From assembly GCF_001879105.1 (NCBI RefSeq), contig NZ_MLCF01000056.1:1-49149 (forward strand): 49,149 nucleotides of DNA, written 5' to 3'. A program made the translations under genes and the position numbers. A model generated the notes under the pieces. It saw only the letters and a program-made list of their open reading frames with translations, made no database searches and had not been told where the DNA came from. This document shows positions 1 to 7,573 of the stretch, one piece after another (within the stretch, counting starts at the first letter, position 1; each line of letters begins with the position of its first letter). The DNA comes from Mangrovactinospora gilvigrisea (GTDB lineage Bacteria; Actinomycetota; Actinomycetes; Streptomycetales; Streptomycetaceae).

Positions 1-35
1 GGGCTGGCGGGGGACGGACCGGAGGGTGGCGGATC

Positions 36-899
36 ATGCTGGAGCTGAGCGGACGCGAACTGGCGGCGGCGCTGCGGAAGGAGGCCGCCGCGCGCGCCGC
101 CGCGCTCGCCGCGGCGGGCACGCAGCCGCGGCTCGCCATCGTCCTCGCCGCGGATCCGGAGGGCGACAGCCCGTCCCTCTGGTACGTCCGCTCCATCTCG
201 CGCGCCGCCGCCAAGGCCGGCATCACCGCCGAGACCGTCGGCCTCGGCGAGACCGCCACCCCGGACGAGATCCGCGCCGCGCTCCGCCGCCTCAACGCCG
301 ACCCCGCCGTGCACGGCATCATCCTGCAGACGCCGCTCCCCGACGGCGCGGACCCCGCGCAGCTCGCCGAGGAGATCGACCCCGCCAAGGACGTCGACGG
401 CGCCAACCCCCGTAGCCTCGGCCTCCTCGCCGCCGGCCGCCCGGCGTTCGCGCCGGCCACCGCCGAGGCCGTGCTCGCCCTCCTGGACCACCACCGCATC
501 GACCTGGCCGGCCGCCGCGCCGTGGTGGTCGGGCGCTCGACGGTCGTCGGCAAGCCCGTCGCCCACCTCCTGCTGGACCGGAACGCCACCGTCACGGTCT
601 GCCACTCCCGCACCCGCGACCTCCCCGCCGTCACCCGCGGCGGCGAGATCGTGGTGGCCGCGGTGGGCCGCGCGCACCTGCTGACGGGGGAGCACCTCGC
701 CGCCGGCGCGGTGGTGGTGGACGTCGGCACCAACACCACCGTCGACGGCGGCCTCGCCGGCGACGTGGACCCCGAGTCGGCCGCCTCGACCGCCGGCGCG
801 CTCTCCCCGGTTCCGGGCGGCGTGGGGCCGGTGACCACGGCTTTGCTGCTGATGCACACCGTCCGCGCCGCGGAGCACGGGGCCGACGCCCCTGCATGA
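36..899 (+). CDS. FolD-like methylenetetrahydrofolate dehydrogenase/cyclohydrolase paralogue
   Basis: A 287-aa cytosolic protein of the FolD family, whose members interconvert 5,10-methylene-, methenyl- and 10-formyl-tetrahydrofolate with NADP. Visible family landmarks are the DVDG motif near residue 120, a Q-T-P-L-P segment near 96, the GRSTVVGKP nucleotide-binding loop near 168 and PGGVGP near 261. The N-terminal Y-x-x-x-K motif is altered. Tyr50 is kept, but position 54 is Ile (codon ATC at 195-197) where canonical enzymes have the catalytic Lys needed for cyclohydrolase activity. The QTP and GPVT spellings also differ from the family signatures (QLP, GPMT). The ATG at 36 follows a GGAGGGTGGCGG stretch. 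It is monocistronic, with an intrinsic terminator directly after. I infer a divergent second FolD that may lack cyclohydrolase activity or act on another pterin. Family assignment is firm, function is not. Confidence 0.85.
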   Translation: MLELSGRELAAALRKEAAARAAALAAAGTQPRLAIVLAADPEGDSPSLWYVRSISRAAAKAGITAETVGLGETATPDEIRAALRRLNADPAVHGIILQTPLPDGADPAQLAEEIDPAKDVDGANPRSLGLLAAGRPAFAPATAEAVLALLDHHRIDLAGRRAVVVGRSTVVGKPVAHLLLDRNATVTVCHSRTRDLPAVTRGGEIVVAAVGRAHLLTGEHLAAGAVVVDVGTNTTVDGGLAGDVDPESAASTAGALSPVPGGVGPVTTALLLMHTVRAAEHGADAPA

Positions 900-920
900 T
901 CGAACCTGCGCGCTACACCG

Positions 921-957
921 AGGCCCCGACCCGTTACGGTCGGGGCCTCTCTTTCTT
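921..957 (+). terminator. Intrinsic terminator after the folD-like gene
   Basis: A perfect 11-bp stem (921-931 with 938-948) with a 6-nt loop is followed by CTCTTTCTT. It begins 21 bases after the stop codon, so the folD-like gene ends transcription here. Confidence 0.85.
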
Positions 958-1062
958 GTGAGCAGACCATGCGCGGATGTGCTTGATCCAAACCGTTAAC
1001 GAACAGGTCTTGTCAAATAGCGGGATCGTGCATCAGGATGCGAGCTGCACCGTCCATGCGCC

Positions 1063-1078
1063 TTTTGTCTAGACCTCT
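1063..1078. promoter_or_regulatory. DasR-like operator (dre) candidate
   Basis: The 16-mer is centred on TCTAGA and contains the perfect palindrome GTCTAGAC at 1067-1074. It agrees at 12 of 16 positions with the DasR-responsive element as I recall it (A-C-T-G-G-TCTAGA-C-C-A-C-T). CTAG is rare in such GC-rich DNA. It lies 32 bases upstream of the permease start at 1110. A possible -35 (TTGTCA, 1010-1015) and the palindrome CGTTAACG (994-1001) lie further upstream. DasR is a GntR-family repressor tied to N-acetylglucosamine metabolism. Binding here is an inference. Confidence 0.5.
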
Positions 1079-1109
1079 GCAAACGGCCGGATCCGAAAGG
1101 GAGGTGACC

Positions 1110-2045
1110 GTGGCTCAGAGCGCCGCCCCACGCGCCAGCCGGCCGCCGCTCCGCGTCCGCTTCCGACGCGACCGCACCCTGCTCTTCCTCTGCCTGCCAG
1201 GCGTCCTCTACTTCGTCCTGTTCTGCTACATACCGCTCGCGGGCAACATTGTCGCGTTCCAGGACTACGCCCCCTTCCTCGGGTTCAGCGGGAGCCCCTG
1301 GACCGGCATGACCAACTTCGTCCAGCTGATGCAGCAGGCCGACTTCTGGTCGGCGGTGGTCAACACCCTCGAGATCGCCGCGATCCAGCTGGTGCTCTAC
1401 TTCCCGGCGCCCATCGCGCTGGCCCTGCTGCTGAACTCGCTGGTCAGCGAGCGCGTCAAGAAGTCCATCCAGACGGTGGTCTACCTGCCGCACTTCCTGT
1501 CCTGGGTCGTCGTGGTGGCGATGTTCCAGCAGGTGCTGGGCGGCGCGGGCACGCTGACGGGCTTCCTGGAGAACCACGGGCTGCAGACCGGCAACATCAT
1601 GGCCGACCCCAGCCTCTTCAAGCTGCTGATCACGTCGCAGTCCATCTGGAAGGACACCGGCTGGGGGACGATCATCTTCCTCGCCTCCATCGCCAGCGTC
1701 CCGACGGACCTCTACGAGTCCGCGGCGATGGACGGTGCCGGGCCCTGGCGGCGCATCTGGCACGTGACGCTCCCCGGCATCCGCCCGGTGATCATCATGC
1801 TGCTCATCATGCGCCTCGGCGACGTGCTGACCGTCGGCTTCGAGCAGATCATCCTGCAGCGCGACGCGGTCGGCGCCGACGCCTCCGAGGTCATCGACAC
1901 CTATGTGTACTACCACGGTGTGATCAACGGCGACTGGGGCATGTCGACGGCCGCCGGCCTGATGAAGGGCATCATCGGCTTCGCCCTGATCCTTTCCGCC
2001 AACAAGCTCGCCCACCGCTTCGGAGAGTCGGGGATCTACCGATGA
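1110..2045 (+). CDS. Sugar ABC transporter permease, LplB type
   Basis: An inner-membrane subunit of a carbohydrate ABC importer (311 aa from this start). The protein opens with a basic cytosolic tail, then a first membrane helix near residue 25 (LFLCLPGVLYFVLFCYIPLA), five more helices and the permease coupling loop around E-S-A-A-M-D-G-A-G. That loop engages the ATPase. I chose the GTG at 1110 because GGGAGGTGA lies at 1099-1107. An upstream in-frame ATG at 1038 would have no ribosome site and would translate across the operator candidate. The stop overlaps the next start in an ATGA junction, so the two permeases are translationally coupled. Substrate is unknown; relatives in the LplB/YtcP family carry oligosaccharides such as polygalacturonate or rhamnogalacturonan fragments. 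Confidence 0.85.
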   Translation: MAQSAAPRASRPPLRVRFRRDRTLLFLCLPGVLYFVLFCYIPLAGNIVAFQDYAPFLGFSGSPWTGMTNFVQLMQQADFWSAVVNTLEIAAIQLVLYFPAPIALALLLNSLVSERVKKSIQTVVYLPHFLSWVVVVAMFQQVLGGAGTLTGFLENHGLQTGNIMADPSLFKLLITSQSIWKDTGWGTIIFLASIASVPTDLYESAAMDGAGPWRRIWHVTLPGIRPVIIMLLIMRLGDVLTVGFEQIILQRDAVGADASEVIDTYVYYHGVINGDWGMSTAAGLMKGIIGFALILSANKLAHRFGESGIYR

Positions 2046-3004
2046 CGACCACGACCAGCACCTCCGCGGCCCCCCGCGGCGGCAGCCGCGGCCGCTTCGC
2101 CGAGATGATCACCTGGAAGCGGTACGACCGGCCGCCGTGGATGGAGAAGCCCCATCCGCTCACCCGCGGCGCCAAGGCGATCATCCTGATCGCCATCGTC
2201 ATCGCGATCGGCTACCCGTTCCTGCTGGTGCTCGGCACCAGCCTGGCCGGGCAGAAGGAGCTCAACGCCGGCGGCGGCTACGTCCTGCTGCCGCACCACC
2301 CCACCCTCGAGGCCTACCGGGTGGTGCTCGCCGGCGGCGTGGTCACCCGCGCCACGTTCGTCTCGCTCGGCGTGACGGCGGTCGGCACCGGGCTGAGCCT
2401 GATCTGCACGGTGATGCTCGCCTACGGGCTCTCGCGCACCGGATCGTTCCTGCACAAGCCGATCCTGATGCTGGTGCTCGGCACCTTCCTCTTCAGCCCC
2501 GGCATGATCCCGGTGTACCTGACGGTGGAGAAGCTCAACCTCCTCAACAGCTACGCCTCGCTGATCCTCCCGGTGCTGCTCAACGCCTTCAACATCATCG
2601 TGGTGCGGGCGTTCTTCCAGGGGATCCCGGAGGAACTGCACGAGGCGGCGAGACTCGACGGCGCCGGCGAACTGCGGGTGCTGACCCGGATCGTGCTGCC
2701 GCTCTCCAAGGCGCCCATCGCCGTCGTCGGCCTCTTCTACGCGGTCTCCTACTGGAACAGCTTCTTCAACGCGGTCCTGTACATGAAGGACTCCTCGAAG
2801 ATGCCGCTCCAGGTGGTGCTGCGCTCCTACGTGCTGCAGGGCCAGTCGATGAACGCCAAGGCGCTCGGCGTCTCGGTGCTGCCGCCCTCCACGTCGCTGC
2901 AGATGGCCGTGCTGGTACTGGCGATCATCCCGATCGTGATCGCGTACCCCTTCGTCCAGAAGTACTTCGCCAAGGGCGTCCTGACCGGCGCCATCAAGGG
3001 CTGA
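2042..3004 (+). CDS. Sugar ABC transporter permease, LplC/YtcP type
   Basis: The second permease of the same importer (320 aa). After an N-terminal cytosolic stretch rich in Gly and Arg, a first helix lies near residues 48-65. Further helices follow, with the ATPase-contacting loop E-A-A-R-L-D-G-A-G near residue 203. The C-terminus K-G-V-L-T-G-A-I-K-G is typical of this subfamily. It overlaps the preceding gene by four bases and is followed 49 bases later by the first binding-protein gene. No ATPase gene lies in the operon. In Streptomyces, sugar importers of this type commonly share one ATPase (MsiK) encoded elsewhere, so I infer the same here. Confidence 0.87.
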   Translation: MTTTTSTSAAPRGGSRGRFAEMITWKRYDRPPWMEKPHPLTRGAKAIILIAIVIAIGYPFLLVLGTSLAGQKELNAGGGYVLLPHHPTLEAYRVVLAGGVVTRATFVSLGVTAVGTGLSLICTVMLAYGLSRTGSFLHKPILMLVLGTFLFSPGMIPVYLTVEKLNLLNSYASLILPVLLNAFNIIVVRAFFQGIPEELHEAARLDGAGELRVLTRIVLPLSKAPIAVVGLFYAVSYWNSFFNAVLYMKDSSKMPLQVVLRSYVLQGQSMNAKALGVSVLPPSTSLQMAVLVLAIIPIVIAYPFVQKYFAKGVLTGAIKG

Positions 3005-3053
3005 CGGCCCGACCTCTCCCACCGAACCTCCTCCAGTACAGCGAGAAAAAGTC

Positions 3054-4685
3054 ATGAGCACTCTGAACCGCCGCGGCTTCCTCGGGGTCGCCGCCGCCGG
3101 AACCCTGTCCGCCGCGGGCCTCGCCTCGCTCACCGCCTGCGGGAGCGGCGCCGCGACCTCGGGCGGCGCCGCCAAGTCCGCCAAGGTCAAGCTGCCCGAC
3201 TTCGTCGCGGCGAAGACGGCGGCCCCCGACATCGCCGGGGTCTCCGGCGGTCCCGACCCGGTGTACCTGCGCTACCCGGCGAACCCGGTCAAGGCCACCT
3301 CCGGCGCCCCGGGCGACGGCAAGCCGATCAGCGTGCTCACCGAGACGTGGGTCCAGCCGGCCCCGTCCGGCAGCTCCAACCAGTACATGACGGAGCTCAA
3401 CAAGCGGCTCGGCTCGAAGCTGGACCTCACCGTCACCCAGGACGTCGGCGACGGCTACCTCGGCAAGTTCAACTCGATCATCGCGGGCGGGCAGATCCCC
3501 GACCTGGTGTGGTTCCCGCCGAACCAGGGCCTGCAGAAGGTCCCCGCGCTGCTCCAGGCGAAGTTCCACGACCTGACGCCCTACCTGAGCGGCAGCGCCG
3601 TCCGGAAGTACCCCAACCTCGCCAACCTGCCGACCTACGCCTGGAAGACGTCCGTGGTGGACGGCCGGATCTGGGGCGTCACGGTCGCCCAGAGCCACTT
3701 CGGCCAGACCTACATCGTCAACAGCGACTTCTGGAAGAAGGTCGGCGGCACCACCTTCTCCAGCGCCGACGACTTCTTCAACAAGGCCAAGGAGCTGGTC
3801 GACCAGCGGACCAAGAAGTACCCGCTGGAGCCCGCGTACATCAACGCGGTGCACCTGTTCAGCGAGTGGTGGGGCGCCCCCAACTCCTGGGCGGACAAGG
3901 GCGGCAAGCTCACCCACATGTTCGAGTCGGACGAGTACTTCGCGGCGCTCGAGTTCGCGGTGAAGTGCTTCAAGGCCAACCTCTTCTGGCCGGACGCCAC
4001 CCTCGCCAACGCCAACCCCAAGGTGGCCGGCGGCCAGATCGGCGCCTATGTGGAGTCGATGCCGAAGGCGATCTCGACCGCGGACAACCTCTCCTGGCCG
4101 GCCGACGCGATGGTGCCGTTCGCCGCCGAGTCGGGCAGCAAGCCCAACTTCCACCTCAACTACGGCTCGATCGGCTTCACCGCGATCAGCAACGGGGTGG
4201 ACAAGGCGCGCATCCCCACCCTGCTCAAGGTGATGGACTACCTCGCCGCCCCGATGGGCACCGAGGAGAACCTCTTCCTCACCTACGGCATCGAGGGCCG
4301 CGACTACAAGCGCACCAGCAGCGGCGACCTCACCATCACCGCCAAGGGCCAGGCCGAGGCCGTCACCTCCTTCTCGCCCATCCAGAACTTCACCCAGGCC
4401 CCGCCCTACGTCTACGCCCCGGGCGCGCCGGCGCGCGCCAAGCGCGTCAACGAGGTGCAGAAGCAGCTCCACGCGATGGCGATCGAGAACCCCGTCAACG
4501 GGCTCTACTCGGACACCAACACCAACAAGGGCGCGACGCTGACGCAGAACATGTACGACCTGCTCAACGACATCGTCGCGGGCCGCAAGCCGCTCTCCGC
4601 CTGGAAGGGCGGGGTGAAGACCTGGCGCTCCCAGGGCGGCGACCAGATGCGCTCGGAGTACGAGAAGGCGCTCGCCAAGTCCTGA
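3054..4685 (+). CDS. Extracellular sugar-binding lipoprotein, LplA type (copy 1)
   Basis: A 543-aa solute-binding protein that captures the substrate outside the membrane and delivers it to the two upstream permeases. The N-terminus has a twin-arginine motif (R6-R7 in N-R-R-G-F-L-G) and a lipobox L-T-A-C with lipidated Cys29, so it is probably exported folded through Tat and anchored as a lipoprotein. The mature part is typical of large family-1 binding proteins. The ribosome site before the ATG is weak (GCGAGAAAAAG). The next gene encodes a close paralogue, similar along its whole length. By eye they share roughly seven in ten residues, including long identical blocks such as L-Y-S-D-T near the C-terminus. 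The two differ in the signal sequences and scattered surface positions, so they may differ in ligand preference. Confidence 0.87.
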   Translation: MSTLNRRGFLGVAAAGTLSAAGLASLTACGSGAATSGGAAKSAKVKLPDFVAAKTAAPDIAGVSGGPDPVYLRYPANPVKATSGAPGDGKPISVLTETWVQPAPSGSSNQYMTELNKRLGSKLDLTVTQDVGDGYLGKFNSIIAGGQIPDLVWFPPNQGLQKVPALLQAKFHDLTPYLSGSAVRKYPNLANLPTYAWKTSVVDGRIWGVTVAQSHFGQTYIVNSDFWKKVGGTTFSSADDFFNKAKELVDQRTKKYPLEPAYINAVHLFSEWWGAPNSWADKGGKLTHMFESDEYFAALEFAVKCFKANLFWPDATLANANPKVAGGQIGAYVESMPKAISTADNLSWPADAMVPFAAESGSKPNFHLNYGSIGFTAISNGVDKARIPTLLKVMDYLAAPMGTEENLFLTYGIEGRDYKRTSSGDLTITAKGQAEAVTSFSPIQNFTQAPPYVYAPGAPARAKRVNEVQKQLHAMAIENPVNGLYSDTNTNKGATLTQNMYDLLNDIVAGRKPLSAWKGGVKTWRSQGGDQMRSEYEKALAKS

Positions 4686-4716
4686 CGGGCGAATAAAAAC
4701 TCCAGACTCCAGACTC

Positions 4717-4759
4717 CCGGCGGCCGGCCGCGGCCCCGAACCGCGGCCGGCCGCCGGGT
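4717..4759 (+). terminator. Perfect 18-bp intercistronic hairpin between the two binding proteins
   Basis: Bases 4717-4734 pair perfectly with 4742-4759 around a 7-nt loop. No U-tract follows, so this may stabilise the upstream mRNA 3' end or partly terminate transcription rather than act as a classical terminator. Just before it is a tandem 7-bp repeat, CTCCAGA twice plus CTCC (4701-4718). Confidence 0.8.
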
Positions 4760-4854
4760 CGCACCACCAGCACCACAACTGCATACGGCAAGGCACCACC
4801 CGTGTTCCGTTTCCCCCCTCTGCTCCACCCTTCGATGCAAGGAGCTGAACGAAC

Positions 4855-6495
4855 ATGAGCACCGCCTCCCCCTCCAGACGGACCCTCCTCGCGGCCACCG
4901 GCGCGGCCGCGGCCGCCGTCGGGCTCCCGGCCCTCTCGGCGTGCGGCGGGTCCGCGGCCTCCGGGTCCGGTGGGGCCGCCAAGTCGGCGAAGACCAAGCT
5001 CCCCGTCTACGCCCCCGGCAAGACCGCCACGCCCGACATCGCCGGGCAGCTCGGCGGCGTCGACCCGGTGTACCTGCGCTACCCGGCCAACCCGGTGAAG
5101 TCGGTCGCCTCCGCGCCCGGCGACGGCAAGCCGATCAGCGTCCTCACCGAGACCTGGACCACCCCGATGCCGTCGGGCAGCTCCAACCAGTACCTGGCGG
5201 AGCTGAACAAGCGCCTCGGCTCGACCCTGGACATGACCGTCACCCAGGACGTCGGCGACGGCTACCTCGGCAAGTTCAACTCGATCATCGCCGGCGGCCA
5301 GATACCCGAGCTGGTGTGGTTCCCGCCGAACCAGGGCCTGCAGAAGGTCCCCCAGCTGCTCCAGGCGAAGTTCCACGACCTGACGCCCTACCTCAGCGGC
5401 AGCGCCGTCAAGAAGTACCCCAACCTCGCCGGGCTCCCGACCTACTCCTGGAAGACCTCCGTCATCGACGGGAAGATCGCCGGAGTCACCGTCACCCAGG
5501 GCCACCTGGGCCAGGTGTACGTCGTCAACGCCGACTTCTGGAAGCCGGTCGGCGGCGCGACGTTCACCAGCGCCGACGACTTCTTCAACAAGTGCAAGGA
5601 GCTGCTGGACGCCAAGCGCAAGAAGTACGTCCTGGAGCCCTTCTACCCGAACGCCGTGCACATGTTCGGCGAGTGGTACGGGGCGCCGAACGGCTGGCGC
5701 AACGAGGGCGGCAAGCTCACCGCCAACTACGAGACCGACGAGTACCTGGCCGCCATCGAGTTCGCCGTCAAGTGCCGCCAGGCGAACCTCTTCTGGCCGG
5801 ACGTCAACGTCGCCGACGCCTCCACCAAGGTGCAGGGCGGGCAGCAGCTGGGCGCCTATGTGGAGGCCCAGCCGAGCGCCCTCGTCGCCACCCCCAACCT
5901 CTCCTGGCCGGCCGACGTCATCATCCCGTTCCCCGCGCACGCCGGCGCCAAGGTCCACTTCGACCTCAACTACGGCTCCATCGGCTTCACCGCGATCAGC
6001 AACCAGGTGGACAAGGCGCGCATCCCCACCCTGCTCAACGTGATGAACTACCTGGCCGCGCCGTTCGGCACCGAGGAGCACCTGTTCCTGCACTTCGGCA
6101 TCGAGGGCCGGGACTGGGCGCGCACCAAGGACGGCGACGTGAAGTCGACCGCGCAGGGCCAGTCCGAGGCCGTCACCACCTACTCGCCGGTCGGCACCTT
6201 CACCCAGGGCCCGTCGGCGACCTACGCGCCGGGCGCCCCGGCCCGCGCCAAGCACACCTACCAGGTGGAGAAGCAGCTGGCGGCGATGGCGTGGTCGAAC
6301 CCCGTCAACGGCCTGTACTCCGACACCTACACCAACAAGGGCGCCGAGCTGAGCACCACGATGAGCACCTTGCTGGTGGACGTGGTCGCCGGCCGGAAGA
6401 AGATCTCCGACTGGAAGGCCGGGGTGAAGACCTGGCGCTCCCAGGGCGGCGACGCGATGCGCCACGAGTACGAGCAGGCGCTGGCCAAGGCATGA
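4855..6495 (+). CDS. Extracellular sugar-binding lipoprotein, LplA type (copy 2)
   Basis: A 546-aa paralogue of the preceding binding protein, almost the same length and collinear with it. It carries a twin-arginine motif (R8-R9 in S-R-R-T-L-L) and a lipobox L-S-A-C with Cys30. AAGGAG at 4839-4844 sets the ATG at 4855. The conserved core (for example the segments around residues 85-185 and 385-410) is nearly identical to copy 1, while the linker after the lipobox and many ligand-lobe positions differ. It is separated from copy 1 by 169 bases containing the strong hairpin, so it may be expressed at another level or from its own promoter. A tandem duplication followed by specialisation is the simplest reading. 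It could also be a spare copy with the same ligand. Confidence 0.87.
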   Translation: MSTASPSRRTLLAATGAAAAAVGLPALSACGGSAASGSGGAAKSAKTKLPVYAPGKTATPDIAGQLGGVDPVYLRYPANPVKSVASAPGDGKPISVLTETWTTPMPSGSSNQYLAELNKRLGSTLDMTVTQDVGDGYLGKFNSIIAGGQIPELVWFPPNQGLQKVPQLLQAKFHDLTPYLSGSAVKKYPNLAGLPTYSWKTSVIDGKIAGVTVTQGHLGQVYVVNADFWKPVGGATFTSADDFFNKCKELLDAKRKKYVLEPFYPNAVHMFGEWYGAPNGWRNEGGKLTANYETDEYLAAIEFAVKCRQANLFWPDVNVADASTKVQGGQQLGAYVEAQPSALVATPNLSWPADVIIPFPAHAGAKVHFDLNYGSIGFTAISNQVDKARIPTLLNVMNYLAAPFGTEEHLFLHFGIEGRDWARTKDGDVKSTAQGQSEAVTTYSPVGTFTQGPSATYAPGAPARAKHTYQVEKQLAAMAWSNPVNGLYSDTYTNKGAELSTTMSTLLVDVVAGRKKISDWKAGVKTWRSQGGDAMRHEYEQALAKA

Positions 6496-6519
6496 GCTGA
6501 CCAGCGCCCCCCGAGGGCG

Positions 6520-7302
6520 TCAGGCGGTGATGCCGACGCCCTTGAGCACCGCGGAGAACTTCCCGGCGTCCATCAGGTTGGCGGCGCTGACCTGCTTGTC
6601 GTTGAGGAAGACGGTCGGGGTGCTCAGCTGGACCTTCTTCTTCGTCAGGTCCTCCTGGAACTTCTTCTCGGAGGCGGTGACGAAGGAGGAGAACTGGTTG
6701 CCGTTGACGGCCTTGTCGAACGACGCGTCGGCGAGGCCGTCGACGTTCATCGCCAGGCCGATGAGGTCCTTGTTCTCGAAGGCGTTCTTGTCGGTCTCCT
6801 CGGGCTGGTTCTCGTAGATGAGCGCGTGCATCTGCGGGAACTTGCCCTGGCCCTTGTCGACCGCGGCGCGCAGCGCGTTGACGGCCCGCTTGGAGCCGTC
6901 GCCGCCCAGGTTGGCGTCGAGGAAGCTGGCGAGGGTGTACTCGAACTTGATCTTGCCGCTGGCCGCGGCGGCCGCCAGGGTGTCGATGTTCGTCGTCTCG
7001 AACTGCTTGCAGTACGGGCAGCGCGGGTCCTCGTAGATGGCGAGGGTGTTCTTCGCGCTCGGGTTGCCGACGACGATCGCGCCCGCGGAGTCGACCTTCA
7101 CCGGGAGCTTGCCGAGCGCCGCCCAGGTGGCCGCGCCCGGCTTCTTGGCGTCGGCCTTCGTCGGCTTCGCCGCCGACGAGGAGGACGAACCGGACGAGCC
7201 GGACGAAGAGGAGCCGCCGCTGCTTCCGCAGGCGGCCAGCGTGAGCGCCAGGGCGGTGGCGCCGGCCAGGGCTGCCGCGGTGCGGCGGGTCACACGGGTC
7301 AC
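6520..7302 (-). CDS. DsbA-family thioredoxin-fold lipoprotein
   Basis: A 260-aa exported thiol-disulfide oxidoreductase-like protein. It has a basic N-terminus, a hydrophobic stretch and a lipobox L-A-A-C (Cys25), then a Ser/Gly-rich linker (residues 26-43) suited to tethering outside the membrane. The DsbA-type thioredoxin fold follows, with the redox motif C95-P-Y-C98 after Y-E-D-P-R. The later S-T-P-T-V-F provides the cis-proline next to the active site. The protein belongs to the thioredoxin_4 (DsbA-like) group common in actinobacteria, which oxidises or isomerises disulfides in secreted proteins. It is transcribed divergently from the amino-acid permease, with 271 bases between them. Its stop lies 24 bases from the end of the convergent sugar-binding gene. 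Confidence 0.88.
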   Translation of the reverse strand: MTRVTRRTAAALAGATALALTLAACGSSGGSSSSGSSGSSSSSAAKPTKADAKKPGAATWAALGKLPVKVDSAGAIVVGNPSAKNTLAIYEDPRCPYCKQFETTNIDTLAAAAASGKIKFEYTLASFLDANLGGDGSKRAVNALRAAVDKGQGKFPQMHALIYENQPEETDKNAFENKDLIGLAMNVDGLADASFDKAVNGNQFSSFVTASEKKFQEDLTKKKVQLSTPTVFLNDKQVSAANLMDAGKFSAVLKGVGITA

Positions 7303-7495
7303 GGAATGCTCACTTTCCTCGGAACGGTCCTCGGCGCAATCGAGGGAAACTGCTCCAAGTGAGCCTAACCGGGCGGGTGTGCCGGGCGGTGCAGGCGGGT
7401 CGGCGCCACCCGCAGGGGTGACGTTCCGGCATCTCGCGCCACCCGCCGATTATCGGACGAATCCCAGGTGTTCTTCCGCATCCCGGGTCAGGGGC

Positions 7496-7561
7496 TAGAG
7501 TGGCCCGGCACTTTGAACGTACCTGTCAGGTTGCTTGCGCCCTCTGCCAGGTCATTCAGGT
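7496..7561 (+). promoter_or_regulatory. Permease promoter region with CAGGT repeats
   Basis: The sequence TAGAGT at 7496-7501 could serve as a -10 box. Downstream are three CAGGT motifs (7527-7531, 7548-7552, 7557-7561), and the first forms ACCTGTCAGGT with an inverted partner. The upstream 7303-7495 holds nothing else I recognise. This is pattern reading only. Confidence 0.3.
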
Positions 7562-7573
7562 TAGGAAGACAGC

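Noticed and set aside
1038..1109. N-terminal extension of the LplB-type permease from ATG 1038.
   Set aside because: It would cover the TCTAGA operator, lacks a ribosome site and adds residues not expected in the family.
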